A stretch of 64,000 bases of DNA from Daphnia pulex. Its lineage: Eukaryota > Arthropoda > Branchiopoda > Diplostraca > Daphniidae. The stretch covers positions 9,828,501-9,892,500 of the forward strand of contig NC_060021.1 in assembly GCF_021134715.1 (NCBI RefSeq). Direction: 5' to 3'. The position numbers were made by a program, and so were the translations under genes. The notes beneath the pieces were generated by a model that saw only the letters and a list, made by a program, of their open reading frames with translations, made no database searches and was not told the origin of the DNA. Numbering within the stretch: the first letter of the stretch is position 1; each line of letters starts with the position of its first letter. Below are positions 12,720-24,307 of this stretch, piece by piece.

Positions 12720-15700
12720 ATGGCCTTTCCTCTATACCTGAGTTACCTGACATCGGAACAGAAACCGGCAGCGGCTTGTTTCGTCCCGGCCCAGGCCGGC
12801 AGTGGTGGTGGTGTTGCCGGAACGCCGGCTACCGGCACTGGAACTGGCGCACCTCCGCCCAGTGGCGGAGCCCGTGCTCCAACGGCTTCCGTTCAAGTCC
12901 AGGCCAAGACGATGGATGGAGCGCCCGTACCCGTTGTACCGATGGATTGCTACGAAGACATGTTTCACGAAATAGCCAAGAAATTCTACGGTGAAGGAGC
13001 ACTAGTGCCTGGAGGCATCGTTCAACAAGGAACCGACCAGAACGGAACTGTTGCCGGTGGAGGAGGCCAGCAACAACAGCAAGGACAAGCCAATTCACAG
13101 GGGGAATTGGGTATGATGGATCTAGACTATCAAGCGGTAATTAAACTTAAATTAATTACATTTTTATTTCCTCAATTTTTAATGGTGATTATATTTCTTC
13201 AGGTTGGCAAAGATGGCCATTATCAGACGACGGGTCAAGGAGCTTCAGCGGGACCCACGTTGATTGTTCAGACGACAGGCGGTCCCGTGTTGCAAGTGAC
13301 GATGGAAGCGGCTCCGCACGTCAATACGGGCGGACACCATCCATCGCCGCCAAAGAAACCCAAAATGAGCGTCAAGTTAAAAAAAGCGGCGGCTGCAGCG
13401 GCGGCAGCGGCCGCAGCTGCTGCAGCAGCCGCCGCCGCCGCCGCTCAAAACAACAGCAACGCGGCCGGAGCCAGCGGCAAACCCGTCGAATCCACATGGG
13501 TGGAGAGCGATGACCTACTACCATGGAACTCGTCAAAAGTGGCTTCTTACAATGCAACTCACAAGGTGAACTACTCCTCCCTAAAAATCTAATCGCATTA
13601 TATCCCCCGTCAATTCTTTTAGCGCAGGAATTTGAAGGGAAAAACAAATTCCATGACCTAATCAGATAACGATCAATCGTGTGTTCCAATTTTTTTTTTA
13701 AATAATAATGTTTGGAATTTTTCAATTTATGTTTCCAGCTGTTTCGATGCCTGGATTGCGGCTGCGTGGGTTTCCTGGCCCGCATCGCCGAGCATTGGCT
13801 AGGAGCGCACGCCAACCTGCGTGTGTTCCAGTGCCCGCGTTGCCACTACAATTCGGCGTGGGCTCGCTGCATCCGGATGCACCTGGCCCGCCAGCACAAC
13901 GAACAGAACCCGGACAGTTCGCTGTGGCGCGAGAATCCCGTGCTGGAGGAGGTGACCAAATACCTATTGGCGCTCAAGAACCGCGTCGAGAGCAAGGACG
14001 AAATGCCGTCGCCAGGCAACGGAGCGGGCGGCGGAGGAGACAAACGGTACTCATGTCCTTATTGTCCGTACGCCACCGATCGGAGGGACCTATACACGCG
14101 GCACGAGACCATTCATAGTGAAGAGAAGCCCTTCCAGTGCTTCATTTGTGACAAGCAGTTTAACCGGGCCGATCACTGCAAAAAACACTTTAGTCGCATG
14201 CATAGGTATCCATCTCTGCAAAACAAAAACAAAACCCCAGACTTTTTGAAATTTGTTTTTTACTTTCCACGTTTGATTATTTCATTCCAGTTATTCCCGA
14301 TACAATTTATATGGATCTCTCTCTCTCTCTATTGGAGCAAAACTAGTTTTTAGATTTTTAGTTTAAATTTTCCTTTTTATTCATTCCGGAATTTTTTTAT
14401 TTCGTTTGTTGCAGGGATACGGCGTACGATTTACAAAAGATTAAGAAAGCTGCGGGAGGTGATGGTCATCACGGTGGACATCACGCAACGGCAGCCGCCG
14501 CCAAAGCACCAGCTGCTCACGTTGTTGTTGCCGCAACTGTTCCTCCTACTCAAGTCCCTTTTTACACAACCGTGGCGGTACAACAGCAACAACAACAACA
14601 ACAGCAGCAAAGTAGCCAATCGGTGGCCAGTCAAAACAATCAACAACAGCAGCAGCAGCAACAACAGCAGCAGCAGCAACAACAACAACAGCAAGTGGCG
14701 GTCCAGCGTCCTCCTGCGACAGTTGTAGCGGCCTATCAATCCCATTTGGGGTTGCCGGCCTTCCCCAGTCAGCCCACACCTACGCAAGCCTATAAAAGTT
14801 ACACAACACTCGGAGTGGAAGCCTTAGTCCGACCGACTCACACCATCGCCACACCGACGAGTCAGCAGCAGCAGCAAAACAGTTCGACGTCGGGTCAGTC
14901 GTCTCAGGCGTCTGGCGGTGGCGAGAAGAAGAAGAAGGAAAAGTTGTACGCCTGCACCTATTGCGCCTGGCGAGGAGTGGACAATTGGTGCCTCAAACGC
15001 CATCTCAACACCCACATCAAACCCTACCTCTGCGTCCTGTGCGACTACAAAGCGGCCCGCTCCGAACGGCTGGCCACTCACGTCCACAAAGTTCACAATA
15101 AGCGAATTTGCGGCAAGTGCAACTTTTTAGCAGACGACCAGGACGCCCTCAGCCAACACATGCGTGAACATCAGTAAGTAGAATGGCCCGGAATAAAAAC
15201 AAGTCCCTCGCGTTTTTCTTTTCTTCTTCACAAACATTTCGCCAAATATACACACGACACACACACACACATTTTCATTCACATCACATGCAAATCATCC
15301 TGGGCGCCGAGCGCAATGGATCCCACCAAAAATTGATACTTTGGGTAAAGGGAGGGAGACAAACAGCCATCCATATTTTTGTTTGAATTGAAGCCAAAGT
15401 TTGTTTCGCTTATTTCTCTTCTTCATCCCGCCGCACACCTTATTTCCCCCCCCCCCCCTTAATATTTGGTTTATTTTTGTGGGTAATTGACTCACCCAAA
15501 ATGATGGCCTTGCACGCGGGTTTGACGTGTTTTACAGCCAACGATTGGTACTATTTTGTCGAGTGTGTGTGTGTGTGTATAGTGGGGTTGTTGTGTTTCT
15601 TTTTATACAAAAGAATATTGTGCAGGTGTTTGACACACACACACACACAGGTGGGCGCCATAAAAATCATCTGTAGAGTTTACAAATGCGGGAGCTTTCG

Positions 15701-17291
15701 AATTTGTTTTCGGGGATAATCTTCATTTCTCCCTTTTTCCTATTTTGTACATTTTTTCGGTTGGCTTATATTATCACTGGGGGTTCGAATCCGATCCATC
15801 AATTCCGTACAGGGAAAAAATGTTTGACTAGAGGCAATTGAAATAATCACAATTACGGGGAATTTGTTTTTTTAAAAAGAAAAAAAACCAAACACACGGC
15901 CGCTTAACTATACTATAATATTTTTTTGCCAGCTTTAAAAATCTCCCCACCACCTTCACCAAATCCAAACCATGTTGTGACGTGTTGGGAATTGACGGAT
16001 CGATTTAACTCTTTTGAATTTCGGGTGTTGAGAGATTTTACCTGTCATTTGTTTCGCTTTTTTGTTTCCCCATGCGCCCCCCTCCTGAATGTGTGTGTGT
16101 GTGGTTGTCTGTGTGAGAGTGTGTGTGTGTGATTAATAGAACTATTCTGACGAAAGTTACGATAGAGAAACTAATTTGCAAAAGACAAAAAAGAATAATA
16201 TCTAGCACTCGGAATTAGTAAAACAATTCTTTGTAGTGCGAGCCAAATTGTTATTAGCTCCGAGCAGAAAAACAAATTGCTTTATAGCCCTTTCAAATAA
16301 AATATCACCATCATTTTGATAGATAAACAACAGATTAAAAAAAAAGTTAATAATCTCATTTTTTTTTCTCCCTCATTTTCTTATGCAGTTGTAAAAAAAA
16401 TTCAATTAATAAAGAAGTTTTTCAATGTTGAAAATTTTTCTCGATTGACTAAAAAAAAGATCTTTGATATCCTCCCGATTTTTTTGCCTACCCCTCCTCA
16501 CTTTTTAAAATGTACAAAAATCGTTTTCACACACACAGATAACAGAATACAAATCCCGTTTTTTTTTTCGATTCATTATTCGTCGTATCTGATTGTTTTT
16601 GGATTTCTTTATGATCCCTGGTCGACTTTTTTGTTTCGCGCACTTTTCAAATCTTCCCGCAATATTTTTGTTGGGACACGCCAAAGAGCTTCATTTTCCT
16701 TCTTTTCGTTGATGGGATTTTGTCATTCTGGGGTTTTTTCAACATGTCCTTTTATGTGTGTCGCTTGGGTTTCCCTTGACAAGAATTGTTTCGGCTTCAC
16801 TGCCAAAAGATTTCATTGCCTTGTCTACGTCTTTTCAATTATTAACCCTGCCAAAAACAAAAGTTACACAACAAGTGTGATTTTCTATTATTTTGGTGGA
16901 GGAATTTGGCACCCTGAGGTAGGTCATTTATTTAAACTGAATTGATTCAAATACGGGTTATACAACACATTATTACCTACCCGATGATGAAACCCCCAAA
17001 AATAGAAATGACGTTTGATGTTGAGTTTGTTTTAGTCAGAATCCCGTAGTCAAATCGGAGAGGAGTATCGTCAACGCCAAGGGCAAAAAGGCAAATCAGC
17101 AGAAGCCACTGATGGATCAAATGGATGAAACGGGACCGGATGTCGTGGGGATGGAAAATCGTCCTAATCAAATTCTGCTTCAGTGTGAACTGTGCGATTT
17201 CCGTACCACCGATGGCAACCTAATTCATGCCCACTTGGCCGAAAACCATCACCGTTCAACAAATGGTACAATGGAAACCTGCCAAAACTGA
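12720..17291 (+). CDS. chn: Charlatan/REST-like C2H2 zinc-finger transcription regulator
   Basis: Five exons: 12720-13136, 13203-13565, 13739-14205, 14415-15173, 17036-17291. Total 2262 nt, 753 residues (771 if the exon at 10289 is used). There are eight C2H2 fingers. F1 and F2 (FRCLDCGC, FQCPRCHYNSAW) start at about residue 262. F3 and F4 (YSCPYCPYATDRRDLYTRH, FQCFICDKQFNRADHCKKH) follow at about 365. F5-F7 (YACTYCAWRGVDNWCLKRH, YLCVLCDYKAARSERLATH, ICGKCNFLADDQ) lie near 593-670. F8 (CELCDFRTTDGNLIHAH) is in the last exon. A polyalanine run lies at about 201-222 and a polyglutamine tract after residue 471. The finger spacing and the HNKR.CGKC junction resemble Drosophila Charlatan, a REST-like regulator of proneural genes; I am moderately, not fully, sure of that assignment. 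Exon 4 can also read through its donor to a stop at 15175-15177, giving a 669-residue form without F8. Confidence 0.75.
13381..13446 (+). repeat. Polyalanine-coding GCN tract
   Basis: About 20 consecutive alanine codons with mixed third bases (gcg, gca, gcc, gct) inside the charlatan-like exon 2, preceded by a KKPKMSVKLKK basic stretch. Mixed codons suggest selection for the peptide rather than recent slippage of one triplet. Confidence 0.85.
14577..14694 (+). repeat. Polyglutamine-coding CAA/CAG tract
   Basis: Two glutamine runs, about 9 and 18 residues, separated by a serine/asparagine-rich spacer in exon 4 of the charlatan-like gene. CAA and CAG are interspersed. The tract separates fingers F1-F4 from F5-F7. 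Confidence 0.85.
15178..17035 (+). other. Last intron of the charlatan-like gene, or 3' UTR of the short form
   Basis: Non-coding, with GT/CA repeats (15563-15578, 15632-15648, 16092-16131) and many A and T runs. If the donor at 15174 is not used, the first part would be 3' UTR after the stop at 15175. The 209-codon open frame at 16316-16945 is AT-driven and has no recognisable domain. Confidence 0.5.
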
Positions 17292-17665
17292 TGGACTCGC
17301 CAATACAATCTATTGGAAAGAATATATAATTTTACATCCGTTTTATTTGTAATTTTGCACAATTAACCTGAGTAGCCTTCAAGTAATCCGTTCATTTACA
17401 CAGGTCGTCGTTATGGTTTAATAATGTTCCCGTTATAATTTTTATCGAATGTTTACCCCTGCCAATTTAAGTGTTGCCGATTTAAAAAAAATCACATTCG
17501 ATTGTTTACATCTATGCTGCTGAAAATAAAGAGTAAAAGACATATGATATAAAGAAAAAAATATTCTTAGGTATCGATTGATTAGTTGGCATTTTTATAC
17601 GCGAGAGGGATGATAAAAATAAATCTGGCAACGCTTTCTCTAGTACACACGTGCGTAAGGTGAAG
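17292..17665. other. Charlatan-like 3' UTR and BOP1 promoter
   Basis: Only 374 bp separate two same-strand genes. It holds the 3' end of the first (possible AATAAA near 17525) and the BOP1 promoter with a perfect CACGTG E-box. Confidence 0.5.
17648..17653 (+). promoter_or_regulatory. CACGTG E-box at the BOP1 start
   Basis: A palindromic Myc/Max-type E-box lies 12 bases before the BOP1 ATG. Such sites near the transcription start of ribosome-biogenesis genes are a known mark of Myc control in animals. Use here is inferred from position only. Confidence 0.5.
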
Positions 17666-20530
17666 ATGGCGACTGCTTCGAAATCATCTAAACGTCGCCT
17701 CGAAATTGTTGAAAACAATGAAAATTCCGCTGAAGTGGTAAGTAGAAATCACCGAAATTGGATTAGGAAATGAATTACCTCTTTTTCTGTGTATTTGACA
17801 TGTATTTTACATGTTTCTAGGACGACATAATTGAGGCACAAGTTTCCGACAATGCCGATGACAGCACCGACGAGGAATCTAGTGAATACTCCGGTTTAGA
17901 AGATGACGAGGAAGATGATAGTGATGACGAAGAAGATAATTCTGATTGGGAAGAAGGTAGTGATGAGGATGAAGAAGAGGGAGATGAAGTACACAATATG
18001 AGTACCAACGAGGATAGTGAGGATGACACAGCGGAGAATAAAGTGGTACCCACTGCTGTACCCATCGCACAAGATGGACCCTCTACGTCTACTGCCCAAC
18101 TGCCAGCTCCTCCTGTAGAGGATGAATATGCATATGATTCTTCTGATGAGGAAGTATGTTTGTTTTAAAAATGTGCTATATTGGTTTCTGAAACAACATT
18201 TTATCTTCAGGATTTGAGAAACACTGTGGGAAACATTCCAATGAACTGGTATAATGACTATCCTCATATTGGTTATGATTTGGAAGGAAAAGCAATTCTC
18301 AAACCCAAACGAGGAGATGAAATTGACAATTTCTTGAGGAAAATGGAGAATCCAGAGTCATGGTAAACACTTTTCACAGCACTGTCCCTTTGATTGTTGA
18401 CTAAATTATTTTGATATTGCAACAGGCGGACAGTTTATGATCCACAGACAGGCCAGGATGTTATCTTGAGTAATGAGGATGTGGATCTCATCAAAAATGT
18501 CATGGGTAGTAGAATACCTGATGGAAGCTATAACCCTTATGAACCATGGGTTGATTGGTTCACTAACGAAGTCATGGAAACACCTGTTACTGGTAGACCT
18601 GAACATAAAAGATCTTTTATTCCCTCAAGAGTTGAAGCTATTAAAGGTGACTGCTAGTGGATTTGTTATCAACGTGTTTCCAAGTTAGACTAATCCTTTT
18701 TTACACTTTCTAGTTGGTCGAATGGTGCACGCTATCAAGATGGGTTGGATGAAACCTCGTGTGGCTAAAGACACATCCGTTGAACGGCACAAGTATTATT
18801 TGCTTTGGAATGCCGATGACAAGTCGGAGGATGTTCGTCGTATTGAAAATCCTATCCCTGCTCCGAAACCTCGACTTCCGGGGCATGCCGAGTCCTACAA
18901 TCCCCCTCCAGAGTACGCCTTTTCTGAAAGGGAAATCAATCAATGGAATCGCTTAGCCGAAACTCCGTACCAGCGCAAGTTCCCATTTATTCCCCAACGG
19001 TTTAGCTCGCTGAGAGCAGTGCCAGCTTATGACAGATTCGCTCGCGAGCGATTCGTTCGTTGCTTGGATCTTTATTTGTGCCCTCGTGCCAAGAAGATGC
19101 GTTTGACAATCCAACCGGAAGATCTTGTACCGCAATTGCCTAAGCCAAGGGATCTCCAACCGTTCCCAACGGTCTGCTCTATGATTTTCAAGGGCCACAA
19201 AGGACTTGTTCGTACTATTAGTCACGATCCTTCAGGCCAGTTCTTTATTTCTGGTTCCGATGATCAAACACTTAAGGGTAAGTTGATAAAATGATTTTTT
19301 GGTAACATTTCATCCATTTTCAATTTTTATTTCACAGTATGGGAGATTGCAACTGGCCGCTGTTTCAAGACTTTTGAAGTTAAAGGAACTGTCCGTTGCG
19401 TTTCTTGGTGCCCGAACTCGTCTATTGCTCTGGTGGCTGCTGCGGTTGATAATAACGTCTATTTAATCAACCCTGGTGTAGGAGATCGACTTGTCCAAGC
19501 CAAAACAGATGAGATTCTCAAGGAAATGCCTGCGCAAACAGATTATCTTAGTAAGCTCATTTTTATTTCTGCTCCAGTTCATTTTTAAATGTCGTACTAC
19601 TTCTTTTTTCAGTTCCTCAACGAGTTCGTGCTGTTTTGACGTGGAACGAGCCTGATAAGGCTCAATGGGATAGTGGATTCCGTGTTACTCTTACTCACTT
19701 CAAGGCAGTGAAACACGTAGCCTGGCATTCAAAGGGCGACTACTTCTCGTCGGTCATGCCGGAAGGTGACAATCGATCCGTGCTGATCCATCAACTTTCT
19801 CGACGCAGATCACAGTTGCCTTTTAGCAAATCCAAGGGACTTGTGCAGTGCACTCTGTTCCATCCCCTTAGACCTTATCTATTTGTTGCGGTAATATTTT
19901 GTTTGTTAAATTTCACGTTAACTGAAGCTTAATTTGAGATTTTTTGGCAGACACAACGTCACGTTCGAGTATACAATCTTTTGAAACAAGAACTTACCAA
20001 AAAATTAATGACAGGAGCCAAATGGATTTCTTCGATTGCAGTTCATCCAGGTAAAGTTCAAACTTCCCAACAACTATTTGCAGTCTAATTTTCATCCATC
20101 TACTTGTAACAGGTGGAGACAACATCCTCGTAGGAACTCACGATCGTCGTCTTTGCTGGTTCGACTTGGATTTATCAACTAAACCTTATCAAGCTCTGCG
20201 TCATCATGGTCAAGGTATTCGTGCAGTGGCCTATCACAAACGATACCCTCTCTTCGCTTCTGGATCGGACGATTGCTCTGCCATTGTTTCACATGGAATG
20301 GTCTACAAGTAAGACATCTTGATTACTTAATTTGTTTGTTGAACTTCTCATTACTTTTATTTTTCTAAATTTATAGCGATTTGTTGAAGAACCCAACAAT
20401 TGTCCCGTTGAAGAAACTGCGTGGGCATGCCAAATTTGATGATTTCGGTGTTTTCGATGTTCTCTTCCACCCTACACAACCATGGTTGTTTACCAGTGGA
20501 GCAGATGCTACGATTCGATTGTACACGTAA
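17666..20530 (+). CDS. BOP1: Ribosome biogenesis protein BOP1
   Basis: Ten exons: 17666-17737, 17821-18153, 18211-18362, 18426-18646, 18714-19277, 19338-19550, 19613-19890, 19951-20050, 20113-20308, 20377-20530. Total 2283 nt, 760 residues, the usual BOP1 size. Residues 1-135 are a very acidic, serine-rich region ([18 protein letters not shown]) typical of nucleolar factors. The BOP1 N-terminal domain follows ([39 protein letters not shown]), and WD40 blades begin at about residue 418 ([19 protein letters not shown]), ending [15 protein letters not shown]1 joins Pes1 and WDR12 in the PeBoW complex that processes 27S/32S pre-rRNA for the 60S subunit in the nucleolus. The start is [11 protein letters not shown], with a short leader carrying an E-box. 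All introns are 56-83 bp. Confidence 0.97.
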
Positions 20531-20790
20531 CGCACTGAACTCCAAGTGGCACACGATTATTACACAACTGAAACATGTTTGTTTGACATTTGTTTCATTT
20601 ATTAAATTTTACAATTGATAAAATAAGAAGACTAACAATTGTATTCGTTCAATAATGGAAACATCAGTTTGGTTATTGTGCAGCACTTATAAATAAGCGA
20701 TACATGATATTGTATGATTGAAAACCCATGGCACCAAGAAAGGTCGATCATTGTTCATTGTCATAATTAAATTTTATAAGTGGTCTAGTT

Positions 20791-21056
20791 TCAATTCCAT
20801 GGTCCTCTCGGGAAGTATTTTTTGTTGGGTGAAGCTGGCACTGCAGACATCTGTGCAGCACTGAAGGAAGACATTCCGATTCCAATTATTGCCATAAGAG
20901 TTGCAGTCAACTGTGGGGGCCATCCTTCAGATCGCAGTCTTGCAAACTAAGACACAAAATTGGAATTGAACGGTATGTTTGATAAAATTTCAGAAGTTAA
21001 CTTACCCCAGTGGTCCATCTGTAGGCTGTGCGTACAGTGGAAACTTGAACAATCAT
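20791..21056 (-). CDS. Small single-pass membrane protein, unrecognised family
   Basis: Two exons: 21056-21006 (17 codons) and 20946-20791, joined in phase 0 with a consensus donor (GGG|GTAAG), giving 68 residues. The N-terminus is basic without acidic residues (MIVQVSTVRTAYRWTTGFAR). One hydrophobic segment follows (LTATLMAIIGIGMSSFSAA, about residues 30-48), then a short tail ending NKKYFPRGPWN. This resembles small inner-mitochondrial-membrane subunits, but I do not recognise the family and infer no function. An AG immediately before the ATG (GTTTAG|GCAATG) suggests a separate 5' leader exon. It converges on BOP1, with 260 bp between the two stops. Confidence 0.6.
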
Positions 21057-22637
21057 TGCCTAAACATGAGAATCAAACATTAAATATCTTGAAATGAAAT
21101 GGACACAACGCGCAAAAACAGACGCTTTCACTAGTATAAAAAAGGACATGTTTCACACTGATATGTGTAACTAGCACGTGACGAAATAACTGGAAATACA
21201 GGTACCCCATCTTGAAAATAAATTTGTTAAAACCCAATGAAATCTAAAGACTGGAAATTTTTTCACCTAGAGTGTTTAAGTACCAGCCCAAGTTAGAGGA
21301 AGTCGCCGGCCGAATTAACCGCGGAAATCGGCTTTGCGGAAATTATATACGGCCTCGAGAGAGAAAAAAACAGAACGTTTGTGGCCTTGAAACCACCCAC
21401 GGCCGCAGACGAAACCCTTATAACGAGTAAGTTGGTTACCAAGTTATAGCGTTACTAGGCGTCACAGCGTTGCTATCCTGTCAAATAAAAGTTGAAAACG
21501 GGAACCTTTTTTTAACTGGTCAAGGCGGCCAAGGGTAAAAAGGCAAACCTGTAGTAAACAAAGTCGTCTTTATCGTAATTCTTACGTATATAATGATAAA
21601 TGTGGCCTACGTCTATTTTGAGACCAAAAATCAAAAGTAGAAATCTGATAGAAATTTCGAGAGTTGAAAGATCTCAAGTGACCTAAAATTACATGTAAAT
21701 GTGATGCTAAAAAGTGGTTGTAGAAAATACCACGAAAAATTCTTAGCACTGGAGTTATCCTATACGAAGCAGTGTAAACTGGTGAGAAAATGAGGACATA
21801 ATTAAAAAGAAAGGAAAAAGTGAATCCTATTCTTAACTGCAGCGACTCCCGAATTTTTCGTTTCAGGTTCAAGACTGGTAAACATCGGCCGACTGCCAAA
21901 AACTAAAATACGCGGCGCCGACTTGTGCTAACGGTATGCAAAAATTGAGGGTCGAATAAATGTGAGCTCACGTAGCCAGCATGCTTAACTTTGTATTTGA
22001 CATTCTTCTGATGGTTTTCCTACATTATGTGAAGCGCGAATCCGCTTTTTTCAGGGACACGGTTGTTATGTCATTTGCAAATTTCTTGCAAAGTAAAAGT
22101 TGGCAATCTGCCAAGAGCAAAAACGTACAGGTTTTCATGGGGTTTGCAAACATTGAAGGTTGCAATGTGAATGAACTTGGCGTTGCGTACATGCTTTCAC
22201 AAATATGTCGTTTGAAAAATTTTTCACATTTGCAACGCATTACGACGATCTAAGTCACACCGACACTATTCTTTTTTTTCAGAGACGCATTTTTGGTTAT
22301 CAGATGTCTGTGTTATTATAATTCAAAACGGATGTTTGTGAATAACAAATTTGTTCCACTAGCACTTGTTTTTTAAAGAAACTTGCAATGTTGCAAATTT
22401 TCTTTCGCGGTTAAATTATGCTCTATTCATTTGTTTTTTTAAGGAGAAAAGTCAGAAAACATAATTGCATAATTCTCTTGACAGCTGAGTCTGGCTGAGT
22501 CGTGACTTGAGAGTAGCGGAGATCTTAAATCTACAAATTTCAATTTTAGAAAGTGAATCCATTCTATTTTTATTTCGATTGTTCTTTTCAGAGTTCAACG
22601 CCTTATTTCTGTCGTTATTTAACATTTTGCAATTAAA
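21057..22637. other. Intergenic, no clear gene
   Basis: Holds the upstream part of the small membrane-protein gene (-) and the promoter of the BTB gene (+). An open frame at 21981-22253 (90 codons, hydrophobic N-terminus) has no family resemblance that I can see. Confidence 0.4.
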
Positions 22638-24307
22638 ATGGAGGGAGAATGTCACGAATCTGGAAGGGTTCTGATGTACCAGTGGAAATTTAAAGATTTG
22701 ACTGAACGGTGCTCAATCATGACCGAAATGGCTGAGTTTCTGGGATTGAAAGCTTTTCGATTTGCCCTGAAAAAAGTTGGTGGTCAAGACACAAAGACAA
22801 GGTTGTATTTCATTTGTACCAATTTGCACAAGATTGGCTATAAAGTGGCGAAAGTATCTGTCAAGATCAAAGGAAAACCTGACCTAGATGCACACATGAA
22901 CCTTTGTGAGAATGAGCTGGATCACCTTCAGTTATTCGTAAAAGAAATAATTGATTGTGAATGGCAGAAGCAAGAGACATTCACGTTCGGCGTCCACGTT
23001 ATCGAAACATTGGAAAACTATCGTTACCAATTGTCAGATATTCTATTTACAGATCAGTTGTGGTTGACTGCCAAGAACAAACTCTGGACTGACATTGAAT
23101 TTTCAGTCCAAAACCACATTTTTTCGGCACATCGGGCCATTCTGGCAGCTCGAAGTCCAACATTGTTTGGTTCAATTGAATCGCTGATTGTTGGCAGTCA
23201 AATCAAGATCGATCACACAGAACCCCTTGTTTTTGAAATGTTTCTTCGATTTCTCTATACTGGCGTCTTTCAGGTCAACAACCACCGAAGTGTTAACGAA
23301 GAACTCCTTAAATTGGCAGAACGTTACAAGTTGAGCACGTTGAAATCCCTTTGCCAGTTGGCAGTTCAAGATATCGATGCTAATCAACTCACATCATTCG
23401 CCATGGCCATGAAACCAGACTTTGAAATTTGCCCCAAGAAACCTCAGCTCAAGTAAGATAAACTCAAAGTCTTATTTACTCCTTCATTTTATTTATTTTG
23501 TCTATTTATAGAGAGAAGACCAAAGCTCAATTGTTTTTCCAAAAGTACTATACAGTCATCGAATGCGTTTGGCGGGTGGAAGAATTGCCGCAAGACGATA
23601 AGCTGTTCACTTCAGATCAATTGAATTTCCGCAACGATGGAGCGTTCCGGGCGGGACTGGCCGATCATCCATCCACCAAGCACTCAACTCTCTTATCCCC
23701 ACAGCATTTCCTTTACCTGGCCTGTTCTCACCTGGAGAAAACAGGCACATCCATATCCCATGTTGAGAGTTACATTGACGGCGCCGAATATTGCCGGATG
23801 GAGCGACGAGGTGAAAAAGCCTTATACATCTTTGGCCGGGAACTCTACGATCTCGTAGCACCAAGTTCTTTCAAATTCGACATCCTCATCAGAGAAAATC
23901 TCGAAAATTTTCGATACCAACTGATGGACAGTCTCCGCTCTGTTGACTACTGGAACATGTTCCTTTTGGCCATCCTGACCGACGCCGAGCTTCAAGTTGG
24001 GAAAAAAATTTTCAAAGTACATCGAGTCATTATCTCTTCAAGGAGTCCGGTATTCACGGAGCTGTTCAATACCTCAACGGTCGAATCTGTCACGGGAAAA
24101 GTTCGAATCGATGATGGCGTAAATCCTGACGCCTTCAAAGAATTTCTCTTCTTCTTGTACACGGGAGAGCTCAAAGTATCAGCCAACTCCCAGTCCCTAT
24201 TGAAATTGGCGGAAAAATATCAAGTTAAATCTTTGATTGAAATCTGTCGTGCGGCCATTCAAGAAATCGACGTCGACGAAATCTCTACTTCTTTGATCTG
24301 GCTGTGA
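22638..24307 (+). CDS. Tandem MATH-like/BTB protein (two units in one gene)
   Basis: Two exons, 22638-23452 and 23512-24307, joined in phase 2 (AA|A), giving 536 residues. Each exon encodes one whole unit: a MATH/TRAF-like N-terminal half, then a BTB/POZ domain. Unit 1 shows VLMYQWKFKDLTER, then IEFSVQNHIFSAHRAILAAR and FLRFLYTGVFQV, then LLKLAERYKLSTLKSLC. Unit 2 repeats the pattern: VIECVWRVEELP, then ELQVGKKIFKVHRVIISSR, FLFFLYTGELKV, LLKLAEKYQVKSLIEIC. Single MATH-BTB proteins (SPOP type) are substrate adaptors of Cullin-3 ubiquitin ligases, and water fleas have large numbers of such genes. Two BTB domains in one chain is unusual. The units are clearly homologous but strongly diverged, so the fusion or duplication is not recent. 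The partner substrate is unknown. Confidence 0.8.

Noticed and set aside
13372-13815. 147-codon antisense frame over the polyalanine exon
   Set aside because: Produced by the GC-rich alanine tract on the other strand, and it crosses a supported intron.
15775-15805. tRNA-like T-loop (GGTTCGAATCC)
   Set aside because: The flanking bases do not form the T stem, and no D arm, anticodon arm or acceptor stem can be found upstream.
16316-16945. 209-codon open frame inside the charlatan-like intron
   Set aside because: It is phenylalanine/lysine-rich from T and A runs, has no domain, and lies within a supported intron.
17817-18267. Serine-rich antisense frames over BOP1 exon 2
   Set aside because: Reverse complement of the acidic GAT/GAA codons of BOP1.
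21981-22253. 90-codon frame between two genes
   Set aside because: It starts with a plausible hydrophobic segment but shows no family signature, and no splice or promoter evidence.
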